Assembly: GCF_036038375.1 (NCBI RefSeq)
Contig: NZ_CP107935.1
Span: 186,001 to 250,000, forward strand
Direction: 5' to 3'
Length of the DNA stretch: 64,000 bases
DNA from: Streptomyces sp. NBC_00414
Lineage (GTDB): Bacteria > Actinomycetota > Actinomycetes > Streptomycetales > Streptomycetaceae
The position numbers and the translations under genes are program-made. This document shows, one piece after another, positions 32,105 through 40,669 of this stretch. Below the pieces are notes generated by a model. That model made no database searches and was not told the origin of the DNA. It was given only the letters and a program-made list of their open reading frames with translations. How positions within the stretch are numbered: the first letter of the stretch is position 1; the number at the start of each line of letters is the position of its first letter.

Positions 32105-32986
32105 CTACGCGTCACGCTTGCGGAAGACCATGAATGCCGCCACCATCAGAACCGCCACGGACCCCACCATGACACCCACTCCGGCCCAGGGACTCAGCAA
32201 GTCGGGGTCCTGATAGCTGGTGACGATCTGCCCGCCTGCGATCGGCGGCCAGTACTTGGACACCCAGGCCCCCAGCTCTCCGGGCAGGGCCGGGGCGAAC
32301 GCCTGAACAATCAGCATCACCCCGAACAGTGTGGTCACCGTTGCCGTCGTGGAGCGGATCACCGTGCCCAGAGCCAGTCCGAAGAGCCCGGCCAGCGCCA
32401 GGTACAAGCCACCACCAAAGATGCCGCGCGACGCCACGCCGTCGGAGAGCGCCAGGTGCGGAGCGCCCGCCCCGGACAGCGACGCCTGCCCGACCAGAAA
32501 CCCGGCCAGCGACACCGCGATCCCGACCGGGAGCGCCACGCCCACCAGCACCACAGCCTTGGATGCCAGCACCCGCGCCCGGTGCGGAACCCCGATCAGA
32601 GTGGGGACGATCGTTCGCGCGCCGTACTCAGAAGTGATGACCAGACCGCCCAGCAGACCGAGCGCGATCTGCGCGAGCAGGTAACCGCGCAGACTGGTGG
32701 CCAGCGGGTCGAACGACGCCTGGTCCGCGGGGCTCAGGTCCGCGAACTCGCTGCCCGCGGACGAACCGTTCAGCGCGGCGAGTCCGAGGCAGAACGCCAG
32801 GGTGCCCAGGATCAGGTACAACGTCGACCGCATCGTACGAATCTTGATCCACTCGGCGTGCAGGCAGTGCCAGAAGGTCACCCTCCCGTCCCTGGCACGA
32901 CGCGGTCGCGGCTGAAGACGGAGCACGAGCGGGCGCCGGCGGGCTTTCGTCGCCCTGATAAGGGTCTGCGTGGTCGAACGTGTCAT
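32105..32986 (-). CDS. ABC transporter permease (ABC-2 type)
   Basis: This 293-residue protein has six membrane segments typical of ABC-2 permeases (IRTMRSTLYLILGTLAFCLG at the first, and a final GVGVMVGSVAVLMVAAFMV). The motif TSEYGARTIVPTL is characteristic of actinobacterial drug-export permeases. Its start overlaps the stop of the ATPase gene by four bases. It forms the membrane part of an exporter whose operon also encodes a two-component system. Confidence 0.88.
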   Translation of the reverse strand: MTRSTTQTLIRATKARRRPLVLRLQPRPRRARDGRVTFWHCLHAEWIKIRTMRSTLYLILGTLAFCLGLAALNGSSAGSEFADLSPADQASFDPLATSLRGYLLAQIALGLLGGLVITSEYGARTIVPTLIGVPHRARVLASKAVVLVGVALPVGIAVSLAGFLVGQASLSGAGAPHLALSDGVASRGIFGGGLYLALAGLFGLALGTVIRSTTATVTTLFGVMLIVQAFAPALPGELGAWVSKYWPPIAGGQIVTSYQDPDLLSPWAGVGVMVGSVAVLMVAAFMVFRKRDA

Positions 32987-33897
32987 CGGCTCGTCTCCTT
33001 CTCCGACTGGTATTCCACCGCATCCCGGGTCAGATCCATGAACGCTCTTTCCAGCGACACCTGGCGCGGAGCAAGCTCATGCAGCTCCACTCCGCCGGCC
33101 GACGCCAGCGCGCCGATCTCGGCGGCGTCCATTCCCGTCACCACCAGAGCGTCGCTGCTCTCGGGCCGTACCCCAACGGCTGAACCGAGCATGCCGCGCA
33201 GTTCCTCGGCCTGGGGGCTGCGGACAAAGACCTCACGTTCGGAGTGAGCCTCGATGAAGTCCTTCATCGAGGTGTCGGCGATCAGCCGTCCTCTGCCGAT
33301 GACGATGAGGTGGTCGGCAGTCAGCTCCATCTCGCTCATCAGATGGCTCGACATCAGAACCGCGCGTCCTTCCGCCGCCATCCTCCGCATCAGCGAGCGG
33401 ATCCACACGATGCCCTCCGGGTCCAGCCCGTTGAGCGGCTCGTCGAAGACCAGCACCGGAGGGTCACCCAGCAGGGCCGCCGCGATTCCCAGCCGCTGAC
33501 GCATGCCGAGGGAGAACGTTCCCGCACGTCGGCGGCTCACGTGCTCCAAGCCGACTTCCGCCAGCACCGCCTCGACCCGACTGCTCGGGATCCCGTTGCC
33601 GGCCGCCAGCGCCAGCAGATGGTGATAGGCGGTGCGGCTCGGCAGCAACGCGCCCGGATCCAGGAGCGCCCCGACTTCCTTCAGTGGCGTGGATTGCGCG
33701 ACGTACGGCCGCCCACCCACGGTCGCAGTCCCGGAACTGGCGGCGTCCAGGCCCACGAGCATCCGCAGGGTCGTCGACTTGCCGGCACCATTGGGCCCCA
33801 GGAACCCCGTCACTTCCTCGGGCCGGACAGCAAACGTCAGATCGTCCACGGCCAGGACCTCGCCATAACGTTTTGACAGGCCACGTACTTCGATCAT
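32983..33897 (-). CDS. ABC transporter ATP-binding protein
   Basis: About 304 residues. Walker A is GPNGAGKST, the signature is FSLGMRQRLGIAAALL, Walker B is VLVFDEPLNGLDP, and the switch His is in VLMSSHLMSE. A C-terminal accessory domain is typical of drug-export ATPases of the DrrA/BcrA type. The ATG at 33897 fits the usual MIEVRGLSKRYG start. With the overlapping permease gene it forms a probable antibiotic or peptide exporter. Confidence 0.92.
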   Translation of the reverse strand: MIEVRGLSKRYGEVLAVDDLTFAVRPEEVTGFLGPNGAGKSTTLRMLVGLDAASSGTATVGGRPYVAQSTPLKEVGALLDPGALLPSRTAYHHLLALAAGNGIPSSRVEAVLAEVGLEHVSRRRAGTFSLGMRQRLGIAAALLGDPPVLVFDEPLNGLDPEGIVWIRSLMRRMAAEGRAVLMSSHLMSEMELTADHLIVIGRGRLIADTSMKDFIEAHSEREVFVRSPQAEELRGMLGSAVGVRPESSDALVVTGMDAAEIGALASAGGVELHELAPRQVSLERAFMDLTRDAVEYQSEKETSR

Positions 33898-34149
33898 CGA
33901 GACTCCAGATGCGGTGGTGCACGCGACCCTCGCGTGCACCACTCACTGTCCGCCGCCGCCGTGAACCGGATCTGGACGAACATGAACGTCACATGGGAAT
34001 GCCAAGCCCGTGACCTGGGAAGACTCGGCAGGCTGCACCGGGGAGCCCTCTGACTCACATAAAACTCACATGCTGGCCTCCGGCCGGCAGCCATTCATGG
34101 CCATCTCCGCGCAACGGGCAGAGGCCCTGCTGGAAGAGTCCGGCGCTGC

Positions 34150-34490
34150 CCGGCCACGGAACGCGGGTGGCCCTGCTGACCGGCGACACGACGGGACCAC
34201 CCCTGGTCGTCGTCCCGCTGATCACCGAGTGGACCGGTCTGCCCGTCTCCGTCAGGATATCCGGCGCCGATGTTCACGACGGCCAGGCCCTGATTCCGCT
34301 GGTGAAGGGCATACCTCCGATCCGGTCCCGCCGAGGACCTCGCCGCCGCAAGCCCGGCATACTCGACGCCTACAAGGGTTACGACCACCGCCACCTGCGG
34401 CAAAGGCCCTCCGGCCGAGGCATCCGACACCGTATCGCCCGCAAGGCATCGAGACCTCACAGCGCCTCGGCCGCAGCACCGTGAGTGTCT
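34150..34490 (+). pseudogene. IS5-family transposase fragment with frameshift
   Basis: The frame PLVVVPLITEWTGLPVSVRI followed by GADVHDGQALIPLVKGIPPI and DAYKGYDHRHLR is the DDE-domain middle of an IS5-type transposase. It continues as RHRIARK and then GIETSQRLGR in another frame, showing a frameshift. The N-terminus and the end are missing. The region 33898-34149 has no supported gene. Confidence 0.75.
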
Positions 34491-34525
34491 CCACCCACAC
34501 CCGCTCAGCCCTCAACACCCCAGCC

Positions 34526-35425
34526 TCACCGGTTGGCCGCGAGGAAGTCCTCCAGGACTTCGACAAGCCGCGTCGGCTGCTCCTCGGCCGGGTAGTGGCC
34601 GCAGTCGTCGAGAACGACCCCCGTGACGTCGTCGGCTGCCAGCCGCATCGTCTGAGCGGCATTCGAGCCGCTCCACAGCGCGCCACCGACGGCGAGCACC
34701 GGGAGCGTCAGCCGGATCTTGCTGCGCTGCTCGTTCTGCGCGATCGTCTCGTCCAGCGCCCGGTAGTACGCGAAGCTCGCCCGCAGCGCGCGAGGATCCG
34801 CGGTGATCGCGTCGACGTAGGCGTCGACGGCGTACGCGGGGATCGCGGTCGGCGTGGCGGCCTTGGTGGCGAACTGCCAGCCGAAGAAGAGCTGTTCCCG
34901 TCCCCGGACCAGTTCCTCGTTGAGGTCGGTGAGTCGGTTGAAGCCGAACTGCCAGAGCCTCAGGTTGGCCGCGGCCGGGCCGAAGAACGGCGGGGACGGC
35001 GTGAGACCGGGGATCACCGCTTCGAGGATGGCGAGTCGGCCCACCCGCTCGGGGTCATCGGCGGCGAGGGCGTATCCGGTCCACGTGCCGATGTCGTGGC
35101 CGACCACGTCGAACCGGTCATGCCCCAGCGCGGCCATCAACGCGACCAGATCGGCGGCCAGCGTACCGGCGTCGTACCCGTCGTCGGGCTTGTCCGAGAG
35201 CCCGGCCCCGCGCGAGTCGACGGCGACGACGGTGTGCCGACGGGCGAGCGCGGGCATCACCTCCCGCCAGGCGTACCAGGTCTGGGGCCACCCGCCGATC
35301 AGCAGCAGCGCCGGGCCCTCCCCACCAGTGACCGCGTGCAGCCGCAGTCCGTTCACCTCCACGAGCCGGCTGGTGAAGACGTCGAGGAATCCGTCAGGCA
35401 GTCGCAGCGAACTCAAGTTGGTCAT
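34526..35425 (-). CDS. Alpha/beta hydrolase (epoxide hydrolase/dehalogenase-like)
   Basis: About 299 residues. The oxyanion segment is LLIGGWPQTWYAW; the nucleophile elbow VVGHDIGTWTG carries Asp, as in epoxide hydrolases and haloalkane dehalogenases rather than Ser; and the catalytic His lies in DDCGHYPAEEQP. The ATG at 35425 begins MTNLSSLRLP. It is transcribed away from a TetR gene 57 bp upstream, with an imperfect palindrome between, and so is probably TetR-controlled. Confidence 0.85.
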   Translation of the reverse strand: MTNLSSLRLPDGFLDVFTSRLVEVNGLRLHAVTGGEGPALLLIGGWPQTWYAWREVMPALARRHTVVAVDSRGAGLSDKPDDGYDAGTLAADLVALMAALGHDRFDVVGHDIGTWTGYALAADDPERVGRLAILEAVIPGLTPSPPFFGPAAANLRLWQFGFNRLTDLNEELVRGREQLFFGWQFATKAATPTAIPAYAVDAYVDAITADPRALRASFAYYRALDETIAQNEQRSKIRLTLPVLAVGGALWSGSNAAQTMRLAADDVTGVVLDDCGHYPAEEQPTRLVEVLEDFLAANR

Positions 35426-35443
35426 GCCGACGACCCTACCCAT

Positions 35444-35463
35444 CTTTGAACGATCGGTACAAG
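35444..35463. promoter_or_regulatory. Imperfect palindrome between hydrolase and TetR genes
   Basis: CTTTGAACGATCGGTACAAG is symmetrical at 7 of 10 paired positions and lies midway between the divergent start codons at 35425 and 35483, the expected place for an operator of the adjacent TetR protein. Confidence 0.5.
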
Positions 35464-35482
35464 ATGTGTAGAGTGACGGACC

Positions 35483-36088
35483 ATGGCAGGCCGCAAGCAA
35501 TTCGACGTGGACGAGGCGCTACGACGTGCGATGCACGTCTTCTGGCGCTGGGGTTATTCGGAGGCTTCGATCGATCGCCTGACCGAGGGCACGGGCCTGG
35601 GCCGGGGCTCGCTCTACGGCACCTTCGGCGACAAGAGCGCCCTCTTCCGCAAAAGCCTCCAGCGGTACGCGCAGACCTACCACCCGCTGTACGAGCAGGC
35701 ACTGTCTGGCCCTCACCCGAACCCGAGCGGCGTTGTGGCCGCCTACCTGCAGGTCGCCCTGAACCGCATCGCCGACCCGACGGTCCCGGACGGCTGCCTG
35801 CTCACGGTGTCGGCAACGCAGATCCCGGCCCTTGACGCGGAGGGACAGGCGATGGTCCGCGCCATGATCGACGGTTTGCGGGCGTTGCTGGAGCAGGCGT
35901 TGCTGGCGGCGGGGGCCGGTGAGCAGGAGGCGGCGGAGCTGGCGTTGTGCACGCTGGCAACGAACAAATCTCTGGCCGTGCTGAGCCGCGCCGGCTTCTC
36001 GGGCGAAGACCTGGCAACCGTCGCGGCAGCGGCCGCGAAGAGTGCCAAGGTTCCGCCGAACCGGCCGGCCGAACCGTCGGGGCCCTGA
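35483..36088 (+). CDS. TetR family transcriptional regulator
   Basis: This 201-residue protein begins MAGRKQFDVDEALRRAMHVF with the AcrR/TetR_N helix-turn-helix in residues 10-55 (TEGTGLGRGSLYGTFGDKS). The C-terminal domain with DGCLLTVSATQIPALD resembles the TetR_C type of regulators that control oxidoreductases and hydrolases. Divergence from the alpha/beta hydrolase and the palindrome between them suggest direct repression. Confidence 0.88.
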   Translation: MAGRKQFDVDEALRRAMHVFWRWGYSEASIDRLTEGTGLGRGSLYGTFGDKSALFRKSLQRYAQTYHPLYEQALSGPHPNPSGVVAAYLQVALNRIADPTVPDGCLLTVSATQIPALDAEGQAMVRAMIDGLRALLEQALLAAGAGEQEAAELALCTLATNKSLAVLSRAGFSGEDLATVAAAAAKSAKVPPNRPAEPSGP

Positions 36089-36281
36089 CAGGCGGGAACG
36101 ACCCCGTCGCCGATGGATCTGCAGAGACCTTGCTTGGGGCAGTCGGCGGCTCGGCAAGAAGTGACTCGGCCCAGCCCTGATAGGGGCTGAGCCGACCCTG
36201 GCAACGAAATCGTCCCACCCGGGGGGAAAGAAGCTGACCTGAGCCGCCTCTGCATTCGGGCACTTGAACCTCGCAACAGGA

Positions 36282-36405
36282 TCACGGGTGGGCCCTCTTG
36301 AGGCGTCGCCAGCCGATGAGGCTGCATGCCAGGGAGACGAAGGCGTCGTGGAGTTCGAGGCGTCGTTCCCATCGGATGGCTGAGGGCTGTCCCGTTACTC
36401 GCTGA
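36282..36405 (-). pseudogene. C-terminal tail of an IS5-family transposase
   Basis: Minus-strand codons read IRWERRLELHDAFVSLACSL then IGWRRLKRAHP and stop, the C-terminal end of an IS5-type transposase. Nothing of the rest of the element remains here. The flanking stretch 36089-36281 has no supported gene. Confidence 0.7.
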
Positions 36406-36445
36406 GGGGGCATCATGACGGTCATGACCACATATCGAAAGGCTG

Positions 36446-36916
36446 ATGCCGCGTAGACGGCCTGGCGCCGTGCGCGCCGAGCAGCATGGTTCTCGCGTCC
36501 GGGTGCATCTCCCGCCGACCCGGATCCGCGGGCTCTCGGGCCGCACCAGCTTGGCGATACATCGCGTGGAGAGACTGTCGGGCGACTACTGGGTCTACCC
36601 CGGTGCCACCGACCGCGCGCTGCGGCGGTATCGAGCGTTTCTCGAACCACCGGGGCGTCGGCCCCTCTATCCGCAGGACGCGGAGTGCTCGTGCCGCGGC
36701 TGCTCCTTCGACGACGTGAGGTACGCCCGAGACGTACTGGAGGAAGTCCTGCAACTTTTGCCTTCCCCGGCCCGCGCCGAGCTGAAGCGCCAAGTGAGCT
36801 CCCTGGACGCGGTGTACCTCAAGCGCACTCTGCCTGATCCATTTGCCGATCGCCGGCAGTGGCGCCCCGACCGCTGGTGGCGTCGTCGCCTCGCGGGTGG
36901 CAGAGAGGACGGATGA
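36446..36916 (+). CDS. Hypothetical protein with Cys-rich segment
   Basis: About 156 residues, basic and Arg/Trp-rich at the C-terminus (RQWRPDRWWRRR). The centre has ECSCRGCSFDDVRYARDVLE, where C-x-C-x2-C could bind metal, then a helical region VLQLLPSPARAELKRQVSSL. I do not recognise a named family. The ATG at 36446 has only a weak AAGG 3 nt upstream, so the N-terminus is uncertain. It ends 87 nt before the GrpB gene on the same strand. Confidence 0.55.
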   Translation: MPRRRPGAVRAEQHGSRVRVHLPPTRIRGLSGRTSLAIHRVERLSGDYWVYPGATDRALRRYRAFLEPPGRRPLYPQDAECSCRGCSFDDVRYARDVLEEVLQLLPSPARAELKRQVSSLDAVYLKRTLPDPFADRRQWRPDRWWRRRLAGGREDG

Positions 36917-37003
36917 TGCCGGCGGTGCGGTGCGACGGCAGTGAATCATCACAACGCGGCTGGTCCGATCACGACTGCGGCAAGCCGTGGAAAACTCCTC
37001 AAT

Positions 37004-37549
37004 ATGGGAGACCCAGTCGAGATCATGCCTTACGACCCTGCTTGGCCGGCAATGTTCGCCAAGTGGGGCGCGGGCCTGCGTGCAGCCCTTGGTGATGCTG
37101 CGGCTCGTATCGACCACATCGGGTCAACCTCGGTGCCGGGGCTGGCGGCCAAGCCGGTGATCGACATCCAGATCTCCGTAACATCGCTGGAAGCGACGGA
37201 TTCGTTCCTGGGCCCGCTGACAGGTACAGGGCTCGTGTACCGGGCGGACAATCCCGAACGGACGAAGCGCTACTTCCGGGAACCTCCAGGTCAGCGCCGG
37301 ACACACGTGCACGTGCGGCAACTGGGCAGCTTCTCTCAGCAGTTCCCCCTGCTGTTTCGCGACTACCTCCGGTGCCACTTGGCTGCCGCGAACGAGTACG
37401 CAGCAGCCAAACAGCACTGCGCGGCCAAGTTCCGCAACGACCGTCCCGGCTACGTCCAATCAAAGGATGCCTTCGTATGGGACATCGTCCGACGTGCTGA
37501 CGCCTGGGCCCAGCACACCGGCTGGGCCCCCGGTCCCAGTGACGCCTGA
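37004..37549 (+). CDS. GrpB family nucleotidyltransferase-like protein
   Basis: About 181 residues. The GrpB/UPF0157 family pattern is clear: VEIMPYDPAWPAMFAKW at the start, the DHIGSTSVPGLAAKPVIDI core of the nucleotidyltransferase fold, and RTHVHVRQLGSFSQQFPLLF in the second half. The catalytic role in the cell is not well defined; relatives are fused to dephospho-CoA kinase in some bacteria. The ATG at 37004 was chosen because the family start begins there. Confidence 0.88.
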   Translation: MGDPVEIMPYDPAWPAMFAKWGAGLRAALGDAAARIDHIGSTSVPGLAAKPVIDIQISVTSLEATDSFLGPLTGTGLVYRADNPERTKRYFREPPGQRRTHVHVRQLGSFSQQFPLLFRDYLRCHLAAANEYAAAKQHCAAKFRNDRPGYVQSKDAFVWDIVRRADAWAQHTGWAPGPSDA

Positions 37550-37589
37550 CCACGCCTCCCGATCACAGATGAAGCCAAGATCATTGGAG

Positions 37590-37915
37590 TTACGGGACAG
37601 CCTTTGGGCATCTGGACTGGTGTCGACGAGGGCAAGAGTCTGCGTGATGTCGTTGACGCTCGCCACAGTCGTGATGACATGAAGCGGGAGTGCCCTCCTC
37701 GTCGCAGATCAGATGGTGTCTGCTGCCGGTCCGTCGCCGGTCGACCGGCGACGGACCTGTCACGTCTCCCCTTTTTGGCGCGGACGTGGGAGCCGTCCAC
37801 GCACGGGCGGGGTTCGCCGGCCGCGTTCAGCTCCGCGAGCAGGATGCGGTGCAACCTGTCGAAGACGCCTGCCTGCTGCCGGCGGTCCAGGCGCCGCCAG
37901 CAGACACCTCACGAT
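37590..37915 (-). pseudogene. IS5-family transposase fragment with frameshifts
   Basis: Minus-strand frames give GVFDRLHRILLAELNAAGEP then CVDGSHVRAKKGRRDRS, and in another frame VNDITQTLALVD, all parts of the middle of IS5-type transposases in the right order. Frameshifts separate them, and both ends are lost. The stretch to 38045 adds no supported gene. Confidence 0.7.
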
Positions 37916-38045
37916 GCCAACGGGCCAAGCGGCGGCGGCCAGTTCGGTGGACAATGCGGTGTGTTCGTCGAACAGTTGGCGGCGCTGGAGCCAGTGGTAG
38001 AACTGACCAATCATGCGGCTGAAAAGGACCTGCCGTCGACGTGCC

Positions 38046-38077
38046 GGTGTGGCGGTGTGGCGGTGTGGCGGTGTGGC
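38046..38077. repeat. Four tandem copies of an 8-bp unit
   Basis: GGTGTGGC is repeated four times without spacers, ten bases downstream of the stop of the minus-strand epimerase gene. Copy number could vary by slippage. Confidence 0.85.
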
Positions 38078-38086
38078 AGTGCAAGT

Positions 38087-38989
38087 TCAGCCGACCTCGT
38101 TGCGGACGGCGGTGTCGAGGTCGGTGGCGGTCAGGCCGAAGGTCTCGGCGGTCTCCGTCGCGTCCATGTGGAACGGCGCGTACCACTGGTAGTCCATCTC
38201 GGCCATCTCGCGGGCGATCGGCACGATCAGCCCGGCCGTACGCGTCACGGAGCGCGGTATCCGGATCAGTTTGACCGGTGGTCGGCCTGCCGCGACGGCA
38301 TAGCGCCGCGCCAGTTCGCGAATGGTGACGGCCGGCGGGGACGGCACGTGCCAGGGTCTGCCCCACGCGCGCTCTTCCGAGGCCAGCGTGATGAGGGCCT
38401 GTGCCATGTCGCCGTTGAAGGTGAAGGTGTGCGGCATGTCCAGATGGCCGGTGATCCAGGCCGCTTTTCCCTTCTGCAGGGCCGACTTGATGAGCAGGGA
38501 GTAGATGCCGTTGGCGTCCTTGCCGATGTAGTCGGAGCCGCGGACCTCGACGGTGCGGATTCCCGCGGCGAGTGCCTGTTCCCACATGCGTCTGCGCAGG
38601 CGGCCCTTGTGCCCGGTGGCGGCCATGGGGGTGTGTTCGTTCATCCGGCCACCGGGCTGCGGACCGTAGGCGTAGAGGCTGCCGGTCAGCGCGAGGACGG
38701 CGTCGTTCGCCTTGGCGGCGGTGATGGCCGCCGTCTGCAGAGGCGGCAACAGGCGCTCCCACACCGTGTATGAGGGTGGATTGGCGCAGTGGTAGATCAC
38801 TTCCGCGCCGCGGGACAGCTCGGTCAGGCGGGACGGGTCGGACGCGTCCGCGGCGACCCGGTCGACCAGCGGGTGCTCGGGGCCGGAGCCGCTGCGGGTG
38901 ACGATCCGGACGCTCTCGCCGCGCTCGGCGAGCAGACGAGCGACGTTGGTACCGATGGAACCGGCACCGATGATGACGTGCTTGGCCAT
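38087..38989 (-). CDS. NAD(P)-dependent epimerase/dehydratase-like protein
   Basis: This 300-residue protein is an atypical SDR of the NAD-dependent epimerase type. The nucleotide-binding loop is HVIIGAGSIGTNVARLLAER. The segment GSLYAYGP holds the Tyr position, and YxxxK is not obvious, so activity may be non-classical. The C-terminal part has the substrate-domain block GRPWHVPSPPAVTIRELAR. It follows the Dabb gene by 28 nt and shares its TetR-controlled promoter. Confidence 0.8.
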   Translation of the reverse strand: MAKHVIIGAGSIGTNVARLLAERGESVRIVTRSGSGPEHPLVDRVAADASDPSRLTELSRGAEVIYHCANPPSYTVWERLLPPLQTAAITAAKANDAVLALTGSLYAYGPQPGGRMNEHTPMAATGHKGRLRRRMWEQALAAGIRTVEVRGSDYIGKDANGIYSLLIKSALQKGKAAWITGHLDMPHTFTFNGDMAQALITLASEERAWGRPWHVPSPPAVTIRELARRYAVAAGRPPVKLIRIPRSVTRTAGLIVPIAREMAEMDYQWYAPFHMDATETAETFGLTATDLDTAVRNEVG

Positions 38990-39017
38990 GACGGTTTCTC
39001 CTTCTCCGGGGTATCGG

Positions 39018-39422
39018 TCAGTCGTCCACGCCGGAGCCGGTATAGGTGGGCACGTCTGTGAGCAGGCCGGCGATCTGCGGGTTGAGCTCGTTGCGGCGCC
39101 GGTGCAGTTCCTGGATCTTGGCGTTCAGGTCAGGGTCGTCATCGTCACTGACGTCGAAGATCTCCAGCCGTTCGACCAGGTGCAGCCCGAGGTGGTCGGT
39201 CCGGTAGGTGGTCGGGTGCGTCAGGTAGGCGAAGAGCCCATCGAGATGTTCGACGACGAACACCGCGCCGTACGTGTGGTCGCCGCCGTGGTCACGGCCC
39301 ACGACGAAGGACTTGATGGCGGGGTTCGAGCGGCCCTGATTGCGCCAGCTCTCCAGCACCGCCTCGATCTGCTCAGGCGTTGCAGTGGCCTTCATCGTGA
39401 CCCTGTTGATGTGGTAAATCAT
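39018..39422 (-). CDS. Dabb-family (stress-responsive alpha/beta barrel) protein
   Basis: This 134-residue protein begins with MIYHINRVTMKATATPEQIE and has the Dabb pattern of a dimeric ferredoxin-like fold (AVFVVEHLDGLFAYLTHPT). Such proteins are cyclases or stress proteins; the substrate here is unknown. The start lies just inside the twin TAACG..GTTA repeats of the divergent promoter. It is first in a two-gene operon with the epimerase. Confidence 0.75.
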   Translation of the reverse strand: MIYHINRVTMKATATPEQIEAVLESWRNQGRSNPAIKSFVVGRDHGGDHTYGAVFVVEHLDGLFAYLTHPTTYRTDHLGLHLVERLEIFDVSDDDDPDLNAKIQELHRRRNELNPQIAGLLTDVPTYTGSGVDD

Positions 39423-39439
39423 GACTTACGATCCGTTCC

Positions 39440-39468
39440 TAACGTTGTTAGATTTCCTAACGCCGTTA
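39440..39468. promoter_or_regulatory. Two tandem TAACGNNGTTA-type operators
   Basis: TAACGTTGTTA (39440-39450) and TAACGCCGTTA (39458-39468) are inverted repeats 18 bp apart centre to centre, in the promoter between the Dabb gene and the divergent TetR gene. They are likely binding sites for that TetR protein. Confidence 0.75.
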
Positions 39469-39544
39469 ACTATGACGTGCGTCGTCGGCACGGTCAAGGC
39501 GGTGACTAGTGTTCGGGGACACCATCGAAGCGAAGTGACGGACC

Positions 39545-40171
39545 ATGTCGACCAGCACGAGACGGGCCCGTGAACGGGCGAACACCCGGGAGCGGATCAT
39601 CGAGGCCGCGCTGCACGTTCTGGAGACCGAGGGCGTCGCGGCTCTGACGATCCGGCGCATCGCCACCGACGTCGAATATTCCGCGCCCGTCGTCTACCAG
39701 CACTTCGCCAACAAGGACGCGCTCGTACTGGAGCTGGTCGCGTACGGTCACCGCCTGATGCTGAGCGAGTTCCACCGAGCCGCACAGGAGCCCGATGCGG
39801 ACCGGCGCATGACGCGCGTCGCGTCGCAGTACGTCCGGTTCGCCGGCGAGCACCCCCACCTCTTCCAGGTCATGAACGACCCGGTGGTCGACGCGGACGA
39901 ACGCCGGCGCGTCGCGGAACCGGCCATCGACATCCTCAAGGAGCTGCTCACCTCCTGGTCTGCCGCACACGGCGTGGTCCTGGCCGATCTCGACCAGGCC
40001 TGCGAGATCCTCTGGGGCACGCTGTACGGCATCGCGTCACTCAGTCACCTCGGCAACGTAGGCAGCGATCGCGCCCACCACCTCGCCGAACAGGCGCTCC
40101 ACGCGATCCTTCTCGGCTGGCGAACCGAGGCGGCGGCGGACGGTCGACCCGCGAGCAGCCAGGTGCTCTGA
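39545..40171 (+). CDS. TetR family transcriptional regulator
   Basis: This 208-residue protein has a TetR_N helix-turn-helix in residues 15-62 (RERIIEAALHVLETEGVAAL, then YQHFANKDALVLELV). The C-terminal domain is of the TetR_C_33/WHG-like type (WGTLYGIASLSHLGNVG). It is transcribed away from the Dabb-epimerase operon and two inverted repeats lie in the promoter, so it probably represses that operon and itself. Confidence 0.88.
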   Translation: MSTSTRRARERANTRERIIEAALHVLETEGVAALTIRRIATDVEYSAPVVYQHFANKDALVLELVAYGHRLMLSEFHRAAQEPDADRRMTRVASQYVRFAGEHPHLFQVMNDPVVDADERRRVAEPAIDILKELLTSWSAAHGVVLADLDQACEILWGTLYGIASLSHLGNVGSDRAHHLAEQALHAILLGWRTEAAADGRPASSQVL

Positions 40172-40206
40172 CACTGCGGTTCGCCGGGTTCAGAGGGAGG
40201 ACCGGA

Positions 40207-40440
40207 GTGTTCGTCGAGATCGTCTTCGCGGGGTTGCCGATCGATCGTGACGACGCCGAGGAGGCACTCAAGACGGCGTTCGAGCTTGACGGCGAAGTCA
40301 GCGGCGCGGGCATCGGCATGGGCCGTTGTGATCTTGACCTTGAAAGCGCGGAGGGCCGGTCACGGCCGCGGCCCTGGAGCGGATCCCGGCCGGCGCTGTC
40401 CGAACTGGAGTCGCGGACTGCGCGACGTTGAACATCAGCG
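40207..40440 (+). pseudogene. Small hypothetical gene with frameshift
   Basis: The frame from GTG at 40207 reads MFVEIVFAGLPIDRDDAEEA, then DGEVSGAGIGMGRCDLDLE in a normal-looking way. After about position 40355 coding character continues in another frame as VTAAALERIPAG followed by VADCATLNISG, so one base was probably gained or lost there. The intact product would be a small protein of about 75 residues of unknown function. Confidence 0.5.
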
Positions 40441-40669
40441 GCTGGTCAAGCCGCCGCCCTCGCTCGTCCGCCCTATCGGATGCCCTTCTCACTGCGACCG
40501 CGGGCGTGCCCTCGACGTTGGACGGCAAGGACGTCGGGGTGGCGCGTGTTGGCGTTGCGCCACAGCATTCCGGGTGGTTTCAGCGGAACCACACGCTCGC
40601 CTTTCCGGCAGGGCTGGAACGATGAGTCAGGAGACGCGTGGCAGTGCGGCGGCCGGGCCGATCGCGCTG

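Noticed and set aside
31397..33247. 616-codon open frame on the plus strand
   Set aside because: It runs opposite the response regulator and ABC transporter genes, which are unambiguous; the translation is low-complexity and His/Gln/Arg-rich without motifs.
38046..38077. Replication-origin iterons
   Set aside because: Four 8-bp tandem copies without AT-rich DNA, DnaA boxes or a replication protein gene; slippage repeat is simpler.
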